64,000 nucleotides of DNA, from NCBI GenBank assembly GCA_029959615.1, contig JASCOD010000005.1:124001-188000 (forward strand). Direction: 5' to 3'. This document shows positions 45,069 to 52,100 of this stretch, in pieces (position 1 is the first letter of the stretch; every line of letters begins with the position of its first letter). The position numbers and the translations under genes are program-made. Below the pieces are notes generated by a model, which saw only the letters and a program-made list of their open reading frames with translations, was not told where the DNA came from and ran no database searches. The DNA comes from Flavobacteriaceae bacterium PS02338 (GTDB taxonomy: Bacteria; Bacteroidota; Bacteroidia; Sphingobacteriales; Sphingobacteriaceae).

Positions 45069-46016
45069 ATGTCGAAAACAAAAATCAACAACACGGATCT
45101 AGAAATCTCCCCTATCAATTTTGGTGGAAATGTATTTGGATGGACATTAGACGAAAAGCAATCCTTTGATATTTTAGATGCTTTTGCTGGAGCTGGCTTT
45201 AACTTTATCGATACCGCCGACACCTACGCTTGGTGGGTGAATGGTACAGGTGGACAGTCGGAAACGATCATTGGAAATTGGCTAAAAGCTAGGGGCAACA
45301 GAAACGAAATCGTTATTGCCACTAAAGTAGGATCGGAAACTAAAGAACATGGTTTTGATATCAGCAAAAAACATATCCTCAAATCTGTAGATGAATCTTT
45401 AAAAAGATTACAGGTTGATTATATTGATTTGTATTACACCCATTTTGATGACCACATAACGCCAGTAGAGGAAACACTTTCTGCTTACGACGAAATCATC
45501 AAAGCTGGGAAAGTTAGGTATATTGCTGCGTCTAACGTCTCTCCAGAAAGGCTTAAGGAATCATTTGAATTGGCGGAGCAAAATGGCCTACCCAAATATG
45601 TTGCCTTACAGCCTCATTACAATCTAGTAGAACGTAGCAAATACGAAACTGAATATGCTGCACTAGTAGCGCAACATGGTTTATCTGTATTTCCTTATTG
45701 GGCCTTGGCAGCTGGTTTTTTAACCGGAAAATACCGCAACGAAACAGATTTCAGCAAAAGTGTAAGAGGTGAAGGTGCAAGCAAATACTTAAACCCAACA
45801 GGATTATCTGTGTTGAATGCACTTGATGAAATTTCGGCTAAACACCAAACTAAACCTGCTACCATAGCCTTAGCTTGGTTGTTAGCACAGCCAAACATAA
45901 CTGCACCCATTGTAAGTGCTACCAACAAAGATCAATTAGCTACACTTACGGAAGCGCCTCAATTAAATTTAGACAAAGAAGATTTGGAGCTACTAGATCA
46001 AGCTAGCAAATCATAA
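45069..46016 (+). CDS. Aldo/keto reductase
   Basis: 315 residues, a complete (beta/alpha)8 AKR. Catalytic residues are visible: Asp and Tyr in DTADTYAWW, Lys in VIATKVG and His in YYTHFDDH. The NADPH-binding end is present (APIVSATNKDQL). Cytoplasmic. The natural carbonyl substrate cannot be told; the family is close to YajO/Tas-like reductases. A strong terminator follows. Confidence 0.92.
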   Translation: MSKTKINNTDLEISPINFGGNVFGWTLDEKQSFDILDAFAGAGFNFIDTADTYAWWVNGTGGQSETIIGNWLKARGNRNEIVIATKVGSETKEHGFDISKKHILKSVDESLKRLQVDYIDLYYTHFDDHITPVEETLSAYDEIIKAGKVRYIAASNVSPERLKESFELAEQNGLPKYVALQPHYNLVERSKYETEYAALVAQHGLSVFPYWALAAGFLTGKYRNETDFSKSVRGEGASKYLNPTGLSVLNALDEISAKHQTKPATIALAWLLAQPNITAPIVSATNKDQLATLTEAPQLNLDKEDLELLDQASKS

Positions 46017-46022
46017 CTTCCT

Positions 46023-46058
46023 AAAAAGCGGCTTCAATAATTATTGAAGCCGTTTTTT
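46023..46058 (+). terminator. Terminator of the aldo/keto reductase gene
   Basis: A perfect 12-bp palindrome CGGCTTCAATAA / TTATTGAAGCCG with A- and T-rich flanks directly after the stop. It is homologous to the terminator at 52014-52047. Confidence 0.88.
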
Positions 46059-46091
46059 ATTTCTCTGACCACTGCTTAGCTACGATGATCT

Positions 46092-46387
46092 AACGTGAGT
46101 TCGAATAAGAAAGTAGATTTATACGCTACTATCACTGACATTAGGATAAACCATCATTAATTTGCTACTATTTATTGCTTCGGTCGCTTCGCGGACAAAC
46201 TTTTTTCCTGTAGCTGAAAAAAGTATGCAAAAAAAGCCACGGCTGCGTCTGATGCTATTAAAGTCAGTTGAAGGGCTAATTACAGCTAACCGCATCAGCC
46301 AAGGCCGATTTTAGCAAAACGAAGAGGCTTTGCAGAGGCTTGAAATGGTGCATAGATAAAATTCCTTAACCCGAAATCCTCACATTA
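46092..46387. mobile_element. Probable MITE (non-coding, 296 bp)
   Basis: Absent from the homologous site near 52082. Its ends are inverted repeats (TAACGTGAG on the left; CTCACATTA, i.e. TAATGTGAG, on the right) and it is bounded by ATC(T) on both sides, fitting a 3-4 bp target duplication. It encodes no transposase and would have to be mobilised in trans. Confidence 0.5.
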
Positions 46388-46586
46388 ATCTATTAATGAT
46401 CGTGTCCGCAAATATGACAACGATACATCAAGCGGTTACTGAAATCAAGCTGTTTTCAAAAATATTTATCCACAATTTACAACTATAAAAAACTCATTTA
46501 CAGAAAATAAAACAAACGGTTGTAAGCTCTAACTTCTAATCTTTTCGTGATTTTATTAGGTTTGTTTAACACTACTTAAAATACCT

Positions 46587-47048
46587 ATGATGACACGAAA
46601 GAAATTTATTACGCTTTCCGTACAAGCTACGGCAATAGCCCTTACCTACAATCTTATTTCCTGTAAAAAAGAAGACACAGCAGATGTACAGGACACCCTC
46701 CTAAATAGATTGGAAAACAATAACAAAATCTACATTCTAGGTAGCCGTAAAGAATATAAAGCACCATCAGATCGTGCTTCTAGAATTAACCTTAGTGAAG
46801 GTGCTGCAAAATCTATCAAGAAAATAGAACGTGTAATTACCAATAAGGAAATTGTTGGCTATTTATGTTTAAATAAAAGAGTAGCTATTGCAAAGCTGAC
46901 CAAGCTAAAAACAAAAAAAATAAACAAAGATATATCTCTTATTTACTTTAAAGAAACACAAAGCTTAATGTACACTAAAGAGCAAAAAGCTAACCTATTC
47001 TTTATTAAAGAAAATGAAATCAACTATCTAAAACCTTATTATATTTAA
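46587..47048 (+). CDS. Hypothetical lipoprotein, partner of the ferredoxin-peptidase gene
   Basis: 153 residues. The N-terminus RKKFITLSVQATAIALTYNLISC is a lipoprotein-type signal ending in a Cys lipobox; the paired basic residues also recall a weak Tat signal. The mature part is Lys-rich and has no family I recognise. It ends 1 nt before the next ATG, so the two products are made together. It could export, hold or neutralise the downstream protein; nothing in the sequence decides this. Confidence 0.7.
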   Translation: MMTRKKFITLSVQATAIALTYNLISCKKEDTADVQDTLLNRLENNNKIYILGSRKEYKAPSDRASRINLSEGAAKSIKKIERVITNKEIVGYLCLNKRVAIAKLTKLKTKKINKDISLIYFKETQSLMYTKEQKANLFFIKENEINYLKPYYI

Positions 47049-47049
47049 G

Positions 47050-47802
47050 ATGGGCTTAGCAATTTATGATAGCTGCACTGGGTGCAGATGGTGCCAAAAT
47101 GTCTGCCCAACAGATGCCATAACGGTCAAAGACGGCTTTATTGATGGTCAGTATGCAAGTTCCTATATTTATATCAATTATTATTGCATAGAATGTGGTT
47201 CTTGCGCTGAAGTTTGCCCCGAAGAGGCTATCATCTATACAGATGACGACATTGCTTTGCCACCACCTCCTAATGAAGGGGGTGGCGGCGGTGGAGACAC
47301 CTCCAACAACAATCTAAGTATAGACATTGACCTACTTACTAGAATAAACTATCCAATACTTGGAAAGATTGTAGATAATTTATACAACAAGGTGAAAAAT
47401 GATTCTAAATTATTAGAAGCAATTAAAAAATTCAGCCATCTTGACACAAAACAGGTTCTCGATAACTTGAAGGTGGGAAGCGGACCAAAATTAGTCGTTA
47501 CTAATAACTTTTCTCCAAATAAAGTAGGTGAATTTAAGAACAACACTATATATATCAATAAAAATCACATAACTCAAACAAGTTATATTTATAAAGATTA
47601 TTCAACAGCATTAGAATTTTATATTACAGTTGCAATCTTACATGAATTTATTCATTTTGGGGAAAATATGAGCGACATATTTTTGCCGCATAATGGGAAT
47701 ACTGACGATGTAGGATTCCAGTTCGAAAATGATATGTATGGAGGTAGGGTATTTTTTAATCCCGTGACAGGAGCTTTAGAATATGAAAAAATTAAAAAAT
47801 AA
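47050..47802 (+). CDS. Di-cluster ferredoxin fused to an HExxH metallopeptidase-like domain
   Basis: 250 residues. The N-terminal 70 form a 2[4Fe-4S] ferredoxin: SCTGCRWCQNVCPTDAI and YCIECGSCAEVCPEEAI, both CxxCxxCxxxCP. A low-complexity linker follows (PPPPNEGGGGGGD, about 77-90). The rest is a separate domain with LHEFIHFGENMSD (HExxH at 198-202) and downstream DDVGFQFENDMYGGRVFF, which may give the third zinc ligand. This C-terminal region resembles metallopeptidase domains found at the tips of polymorphic toxins. There is no signal peptide. I know of no characterised protein with this fusion. The next gene overlaps it by 20 nt and may encode an immunity protein. Confidence 0.75.
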   Translation: MGLAIYDSCTGCRWCQNVCPTDAITVKDGFIDGQYASSYIYINYYCIECGSCAEVCPEEAIIYTDDDIALPPPPNEGGGGGGDTSNNNLSIDIDLLTRINYPILGKIVDNLYNKVKNDSKLLEAIKKFSHLDTKQVLDNLKVGSGPKLVVTNNFSPNKVGEFKNNTIYINKNHITQTSYIYKDYSTALEFYITVAILHEFIHFGENMSDIFLPHNGNTDDVGFQFENDMYGGRVFFNPVTGALEYEKIKK

Positions 47803-48319
47803 ATCAAGAAGCTATAGGATTTTAGGTTTTTGCTTAGTGTTTTGGGTAAGCTGTAATGTAACTGAGGGTAACAGAACTGAAACTTTCGAAAGCTTCTTAC
47901 ATTATTATAAAGCAAATATACTTAAAGAGGAAAAACTGATTATAGCAACGGAGCCAATTAGGGGCAGAAAGTACGATGAAATATGGTATACTCTCAATAT
48001 TGACAGTTTAAAGAAAAAAGAGTTTGATTCGTTGAATATTGACAATTGGAATCAAACTTATTTCCCTAATGCTAGTTTTTTATCGCCATATGACCTAAAG
48101 AAAATGGTTTATGACATAGAACTCCAAAAAAAATATCACAGAGAGGGCTTGGGTTACTATTCTATCTCACAGCCATATATTAGTGTAGACGGCAAATATG
48201 TTCTAATCCAAACTTACTACACTTGTGGTGATAGATGTGGTTATTCTAAAGTTCAACTATTTAAATTCGAAAATAGTAAGTGGCAACTGGTCAAAACATA
48301 TAGTGAAGGTATTTCTTAG
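47783..48319 (+). CDS. Hypothetical lipoprotein, candidate immunity protein
   Basis: 178 residues with a basic start, a hydrophobic segment and a lipobox ending FWVSC, so probably a membrane-anchored lipoprotein. A C-terminal beta-rich part reads like a small sandwich (YISVDGKYVLIQTYYTCGD...VQLFKFENSKWQLVKTY), with a Cys pair. No family recognised. Its start lies inside the last codons of the ferredoxin-peptidase gene, as toxin-immunity pairs often do. Protection against that protein is a reasonable hypothesis, no more. Confidence 0.68.
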   Translation: MKKLKNKSRSYRILGFCLVFWVSCNVTEGNRTETFESFLHYYKANILKEEKLIIATEPIRGRKYDEIWYTLNIDSLKKKEFDSLNIDNWNQTYFPNASFLSPYDLKKMVYDIELQKKYHREGLGYYSISQPYISVDGKYVLIQTYYTCGDRCGYSKVQLFKFENSKWQLVKTYSEGIS

Positions 48320-48489
48320 TGATCAAGAAAACCTATCTCATTTAAGATTTTCTGAAACCAAGATCTCCAGACCGAAATTATCTCCAAATTTATATCTTAT
48401 TCCCCTAGCTTTTTCTTTTATTCGCCTATCATCACACAACATATTGGCTTTCATATTTAAGTTACCCTACTAAAAAAAACTTAAACTAG

Positions 48490-48627
48490 TTGAAAAACGA
48501 GCGGTTAAATTTTGAGTTCACTATGAGTGATGGAAATAAAATAACCAAACAAGAAACATCAAATTTATCAGGTCCCTATAAAGAAAAGGAAGCACAATTT
48601 GCAAAAGGCACTAAAATATGTAACTAA
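48490..48627 (+). pseudogene. Decayed C-terminal toxin-like fragment (copy 1)
   Basis: An open stretch of 45 codons with no upstream gene body. Its translation contains NFEFTMSDGNKITKQETSN and ends KGTKICN. It matches the fragment at 50665-50871 (MSDG, then a Ser/Thr-Lys-x-Glu step, Asn-x-x-Gly-x-Tyr, and a final Cys-Asn). The next gene begins 1 nt after its stop. It looks like the remnant of a displaced protein tip preceding a candidate immunity gene. Confidence 0.5.
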
Positions 48628-48628
48628 A

Positions 48629-49195
48629 ATGAAATACGCTTTAACTCTTTTAATGTTGTTACTTGGTCATGTTTTATACAGTCAAGAAACTAGAAAACTT
48701 GATGAGGTTGAGGAAGTCAAAAAAGCCTTTGAACCACGAGGCACTGATTTATCAAAAAATCAACAAGAAGCAATTGAAAATGATATTGGAAAAATACTAG
48801 GTCTTAACATTGCGAAGGATAGCATTAAAGATTCAATTGCCATGTATACTTTCGCCATTTCAGTTAAAATAGAAAAAAGGAGGAAAACGGTTGACATTAA
48901 AGAAATAAAAAGCAACGATACAATCTGCTATAAAATTTGGCCAAAACTAGATTCGTTACTAAAAGGAAAAGGCATAGACTGGGGTGTATTGGCACCCAAT
49001 AAAGGTATTAGCGAAATTATCATACCTATTAGTATTATTGTGATGAACCATAATAATAGTTCAGACAATCCAACAGTTAGTCTACTTGATATGGAAAGTA
49101 AACTAAATGCTCTATTTGCGAAAAATATTATCAGCAAAAATTGCATGTATTTGCACCCAATGATCGTTAGAATGTATAAAAGAACATACGATTAA
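48629..49195 (+). CDS. Small exported hypothetical protein
   Basis: 188 residues from the ATG at 48629, giving a clean signal peptide (MKYALTLLMLLLGHVLYSQ); an in-frame TTG upstream lies in the preceding fragment. The mature protein is charged, with a predicted mix of strands and helices (SIAMYTFAISVKIEKRRKTV, IIIPISIIVMNHNN). No family recognised. It follows a decayed toxin-like fragment by 1 nt, the same arrangement as at 50862, which suggests an orphan immunity-type gene. Confidence 0.68.
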   Translation: MKYALTLLMLLLGHVLYSQETRKLDEVEEVKKAFEPRGTDLSKNQQEAIENDIGKILGLNIAKDSIKDSIAMYTFAISVKIEKRRKTVDIKEIKSNDTICYKIWPKLDSLLKGKGIDWGVLAPNKGISEIIIPISIIVMNHNNSSDNPTVSLLDMESKLNALFAKNIISKNCMYLHPMIVRMYKRTYD

Positions 49196-49208
49196 AATTG
49201 TCCTAAAA

Positions 49209-49253
49209 TAAGTAGGTTTTGATTTTACTACGAGTGATCAAATAAAACACTGA
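49209..49253 (+). pseudogene. Very short third remnant of the MSDG-type fragment
   Basis: The frame GFDFTTSDQIKH then stop (49215-49253) parallels NFEFTMSDGNKI of copy 1. It lies ahead of the gene at 49324. It is too short to stand alone and is reported only because the same motif precedes two other genes here. Confidence 0.25.
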
Positions 49254-49323
49254 ACCTTTCCAGCTCATAGTGGTAATCAACCACAATCTAAAAAAAACAA
49301 TACTATGTAATTAACTTTTAACA

Positions 49324-49956
49324 ATGATAAAAGCCTGCCTCTTAAAACTTCTGCTTTTTACAGTATTGGTTTTATCAACCTTTAAAGCCGTGAGCCAAGG
49401 GATAAATAATATTACCCCTATGCACCTATTTCTTCAAAAAAACTCAGATTCTACTATCATATTCAAAAAAGAAAGTAATTGGATTTCCCCACCACAATAC
49501 TTCATTATCAGTAAAAAATCAGACACTATATCTCTTTACGAATACAAGGATATTTACGACAGGAATATAGTTTTACGTAAAAAAATCCGAGATACTATAT
49601 TCAAGCTAAGCCATAACGCTAACCTTTTTAAGGTTGATATAAATATCTTTTTCAGAGCCAAGTATATAGATAGCCAATCTGCTCAGTCTTTTTGGAAATT
49701 ACTGTTGATGCAAAAACCATGGCAAATAAAAGATGATAAGGATGATGGAGGAGAGGGATGCCCTAAGTATTATACCAAGGAAAAGTATATCTCTGACTTG
49801 GGAGGAATCAGCCTCCATTTGATCACAAAAAATGAAATTAAGCCATTGTACTTTTATGCTCCAAAATATCTAGAAACAGAAGTCTGCCCAAGTAGACTGG
49901 GGAGAAAGGCTATTCTAAAAATAGAAGAGCTATTTGATAAATATTTTAGAGAATAA
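49324..49956 (+). CDS. Small exported protein, paralogue A of a tandem pair
   Basis: 210 residues with a signal peptide (LLLFTVLVLSTFKAVSQ). The C-terminal half (from KPWQIKDDK, about residue 130) is almost identical to that of the gene at 50862, at DNA level too, and the likeness continues about 70 nt past the stop. The N-terminal half is only distantly similar. Conserved features include GGEGCP, a second Cys in ETEVCPSRLG, and a C-terminal helix. No known family recognised. Probably periplasmic; a role as an immunity protein is inferred from its neighbours. Confidence 0.72.
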   Translation: MIKACLLKLLLFTVLVLSTFKAVSQGINNITPMHLFLQKNSDSTIIFKKESNWISPPQYFIISKKSDTISLYEYKDIYDRNIVLRKKIRDTIFKLSHNANLFKVDINIFFRAKYIDSQSAQSFWKLLLMQKPWQIKDDKDDGGEGCPKYYTKEKYISDLGGISLHLITKNEIKPLYFYAPKYLETEVCPSRLGRKAILKIEELFDKYFRE

Positions 49957-50047
49957 AAACTTTATCTATTGTTCCCACTAACCAATATTCCTCCTATTGC
50001 GATCAAACTACACAAAGCTGTAATTAACCAGTCTAAAACCTTAATTA

Positions 50048-50533
50048 ATGAGCCCAATTAAAATACTGATATTTACGAATATGATGCTTTTTATTTTAAA
50101 TGTAAATGCACAATCAAATGTCAATGCAAAGATAGAGTTGATTAAGAGGTTTTACATGGCATTGTATAACAAACATATTAGTCCAGAAGATGTAGTGGCA
50201 AAATATGTCAAGTATAGAGACACCGCTGGTTATAAAGAAGCATTGGCTACAATAATGCATTTCCGTAACCCAGCAGATGGAAACAAAGGACACTTTTCAC
50301 TATTGAAGAAAGATATAACCGAAAAAAATTTCTCGATATGTAATTACAGTGCCACAAGTAAGGAAGACAAGACAAAATTTGACAGTCTTAAAGAGATAGA
50401 TAAAAATAATATATATAAAGTTAAACCGAAACATACTATACCACAATATATTTTAATAGAAAAAGAAACGATAGTCTCATTTTTTGGATTTGAAAAGCCT
50501 GGAGCAAATTATACATTTATCGTTTATCAATAG
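50048..50533 (+). CDS. Small exported hypothetical protein
   Basis: 161 residues with a signal peptide (ending NVNAQ). The mature region has KRFYMALYNKHISPEDVVAKYV and a C-terminal strand ANYTFIVYQ, which together recall NTF2-like or DUF3828-type small alpha-beta proteins, but I cannot assign it. It stands between the two paralogues of the tandem pair. Confidence 0.62.
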   Translation: MSPIKILIFTNMMLFILNVNAQSNVNAKIELIKRFYMALYNKHISPEDVVAKYVKYRDTAGYKEALATIMHFRNPADGNKGHFSLLKKDITEKNFSICNYSATSKEDKTKFDSLKEIDKNNIYKVKPKHTIPQYILIEKETIVSFFGFEKPGANYTFIVYQ

Positions 50534-50861
50534 TCTTTCTATCCGTGGCCCCTTCATTTGTTAAAACTTAAAAACCTAGAAAAAAGACATTTGATTATCA
50601 ATAAATTACACATCCCCTATAAAAACAACACCAACCATAGAAAAGAGGCAAACTCTATTATTAAGACTCCTATGCCTTAGCATGGTACGGGGTTTCAGAT
50701 TCAAAAGTATATAATAGAGACGTGCCTACAGAAACAAAATACAAAATGAGTGATGGTACTTTCCTTTCTAAAAGTGAAATAGATAATATTGGAGGCGCAT
50801 ATATGAGAAATGGGTATTATGTTGAGGAAGGAAAAGAGGATGTTAAAAAAGGGGATGCCAG
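50534..50861. other. 328-nt gap with decayed coding sequence
   Basis: The first 130 nt show nothing. From 50665 the DNA is the toxin-like fragment listed next. The gap therefore seems to be the wreck of a gene whose start is lost. Confidence 0.5.
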
Positions 50862-50871
50862 ATGCAATTAA
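50665..50871 (+). pseudogene. Decayed C-terminal toxin-like fragment (copy 2)
   Basis: 68 codons are open with no proper start. The translation runs AWYGVSDSKVYNRDV...KMSDGTFLSKSEIDNIGG and ends KGDARCN. It is homologous to the fragment at 48490-48627. Its stop overlaps the ATG of the next gene by several bases (50862 versus 50871), a coupling expected of an expressed toxin-immunity pair. A stop codon at 50662 cuts it off from any gene body. Confidence 0.55.
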
Positions 50872-51488
50872 TTAGGAAAATTTCATTATTGACCCTTATA
50901 AGCACTTCTTTCTTTGCAAAGATTGCTAGTTCGCAACAATCTACCAATCCAATTATAGATTTTCTTCAGAGAAACGCAGATACAACAATTGCTATAAGCA
51001 GGTCAACAAATTGGGGAATTCAGTACAAAACTTTTTATCTTAGTAAAAAAGGTGATACCATTAATCTTTATAGATATGGCGAAAACTTTAATCATAAGAT
51101 AAGATTGCCGAAAAAGATTAGAGATAGCGTATATTTAGCAAGCAAAGATTGGGAAATTGGGAAATTAGGCATTAATAGATTTTTCACAGTCATCAATATT
51201 AATGACAATGAGGTCAAAACCTTATGGCAAAAGGTAACGTCACAAAAACCATGGCAAATAAAAGATGATAAGCATGATGGAGGAGAAGGCTGCCCTGAAT
51301 ATTATACCAAGGAAAAGTATATCTCTGATTTAGGTGGCATTAGTCTTTATTTAGTAACCAAAAATGAAATTAAGACTTTGTACTTTTATGCTCCAAAATA
51401 TCTAGAAACAGAAGTCTGCCCAAGTAGACTGGGGAGAAAGGCTATTCTAAAAATTGAAGAACTATTTGATAAATATTTTAAAGAATAA
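50862..51488 (+). CDS. Small exported protein, paralogue B of a tandem pair
   Basis: 208 residues with a signal peptide (LLTLISTSFFAKIASSQ). Same family as the gene at 49324: a weakly conserved N-terminal half (TTIAISRSTNWG against STIIFKKESNWI) and a nearly identical C-terminal half from KPWQIKDDK to the end. The sharp change in similarity at about residue 128 implies recombination between copies. Its start overlaps the stop of the toxin-like fragment. Function unknown; candidate immunity protein. Confidence 0.72.
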   Translation: MQLIRKISLLTLISTSFFAKIASSQQSTNPIIDFLQRNADTTIAISRSTNWGIQYKTFYLSKKGDTINLYRYGENFNHKIRLPKKIRDSVYLASKDWEIGKLGINRFFTVININDNEVKTLWQKVTSQKPWQIKDDKHDGGEGCPEYYTKEKYISDLGGISLYLVTKNEIKTLYFYAPKYLETEVCPSRLGRKAILKIEELFDKYFKE

Positions 51489-51595
51489 AAACTTCATCTA
51501 TTATTCCCACGAACCGAGATTACTCCTATTGCTATCAGACTACACAAAGTCTAAAAACTAGAAAATGGTCGGTGATAACACTACAGGTGTTCGGA

Positions 51596-51729
51596 AGATT
51601 TGAAGTTAGGAGAGTTCGAAACCTAATTATTTGTTGGCGAGGACGCCAAAAGATGAAGTGTTTACGTTGGCGTCCCCGCCAACGTGTACTAGTAAATTTC
51701 ACATTTCGAACTCTCCTAACTTCAAATCT
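51596..51729. repeat. 134-bp palindromic element with nested stems
   Basis: Outer arms of 26 bp (51596-51621 and 51704-51729) are perfect inverse complements; they contain GAAGTTAGGAGAGTTCGAA. An inner pair of 15 bp (51633-51647 and 51669-51683, GTTGGCGAGGACGCC type) matches at 14 of 15. RNA or single-stranded DNA would fold into a long cruciform. It resembles a non-autonomous palindromic element. Confidence 0.85.
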
Positions 51730-51852
51730 GAAAGATTGATTCACTCCTACCAATTACCTCAACGCTTCAGTTTCCCGATTTTTTGGGACAGGCTGCGCCT
51801 TGCAATTACGGATTAAGCCCCAAAACAACTAACTCACGAATATTAACCTACA

Positions 51853-51952
51853 TGTAGCTTCCAATCCGACTGGATGCAGCTTGGAGGCGAACTGGATGCA
51901 GCTTCCAATCCGACTGGACGCAGCTTGGAGGCGAACTGGATGCAGCTTGGAA
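51853..51952. repeat. 22-bp tandem repeat (four units plus a partial)
   Basis: Units start at 51853, 51875, 51897 and 51919, with a partial at 51941. Each begins TG(C/T)AGCTT (CG at the fourth) and ends ACTGGA. The middle alternates between CCAATCCG and GGAGGCGA types, so the higher-order unit is 44 bp. Confidence 0.88.
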
Positions 51953-52010
51953 ATAAATCCACATAAATACATGTTTAAATTGCTAAGCCTATGTGTCTAT
52001 GTGGTTAAAA

Positions 52011-52100
52011 ATAAAAAGCGGCTTCAACAATCATTGAAACCGCTTTTGCATTACCCTAACCGCACCTTAGCTACGACGATCTGTTAATGATCGTGTCCGC
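52011..52100. repeat. Right copy of the ~90-bp direct repeat
   Basis: Uninterrupted counterpart of 46021-46091 plus 46388-46409. It includes the terminator and the last 17 bp of the CzcB-like gene. Confidence 0.7.
52014..52047. terminator. Terminator downstream of the CzcB-like gene
   Basis: AAAAGCGGCTTCAA pairs with TTGAAACCGCTTTT with one wobble. It lies 37 nt beyond the stop of the minus-strand efflux operon and works in either direction. Confidence 0.82.

Larger units (their letters stand above)
46021..46409. repeat. Left copy of a ~90-bp direct repeat, interrupted by an insert
   Basis: Bases 46021-46091 align with 52011-52082 at roughly 80% identity by eye. Bases 46388-46409 then align with 52079-52100 (22 of 23), including a stretch identical to the 3' end of the CzcB-like gene. 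The 296 bp in between have no counterpart in the right copy. Confidence 0.7.
46017..46586. other. 570-nt non-coding region at the left border of a small accessory island
   Basis: Contains the aldo/keto reductase terminator, the left copy of a long diverged direct repeat (other copy at 52011-52100), a probable MITE inserted into it, and a 9-bp hairpin ACTTTTTTC / GAAAAAAGT (46199-46224). A TAGGTTTG box at 46557-46564 may promote the next gene. No believable gene was found. Confidence 0.6.
51489..52083. other. 595-nt non-coding right border of the accessory island
   Basis: It holds in order the duplicated 3' flank of the paralogue pair, a 134-bp palindromic element, a 22-bp tandem array, and the right copy of the long direct repeat with a terminator. 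Open frames here run through these repeats and are not credible genes. Confidence 0.65.

Noticed and set aside
46388..46422. Tiny minus-strand frame MYRCHICGHDH
   Set aside because: Tempting as a metal-binding micropeptide, but its last residues are the copied 3' end of the CzcB-like gene and no ribosome binding context is seen. Better explained as a border fragment.
51631..52087. Two short plus-strand open frames (51631-51816 and 51881-52087)
   Set aside because: They are read through the palindromic element and the 22-bp tandem repeats; their composition is that of the repeats.
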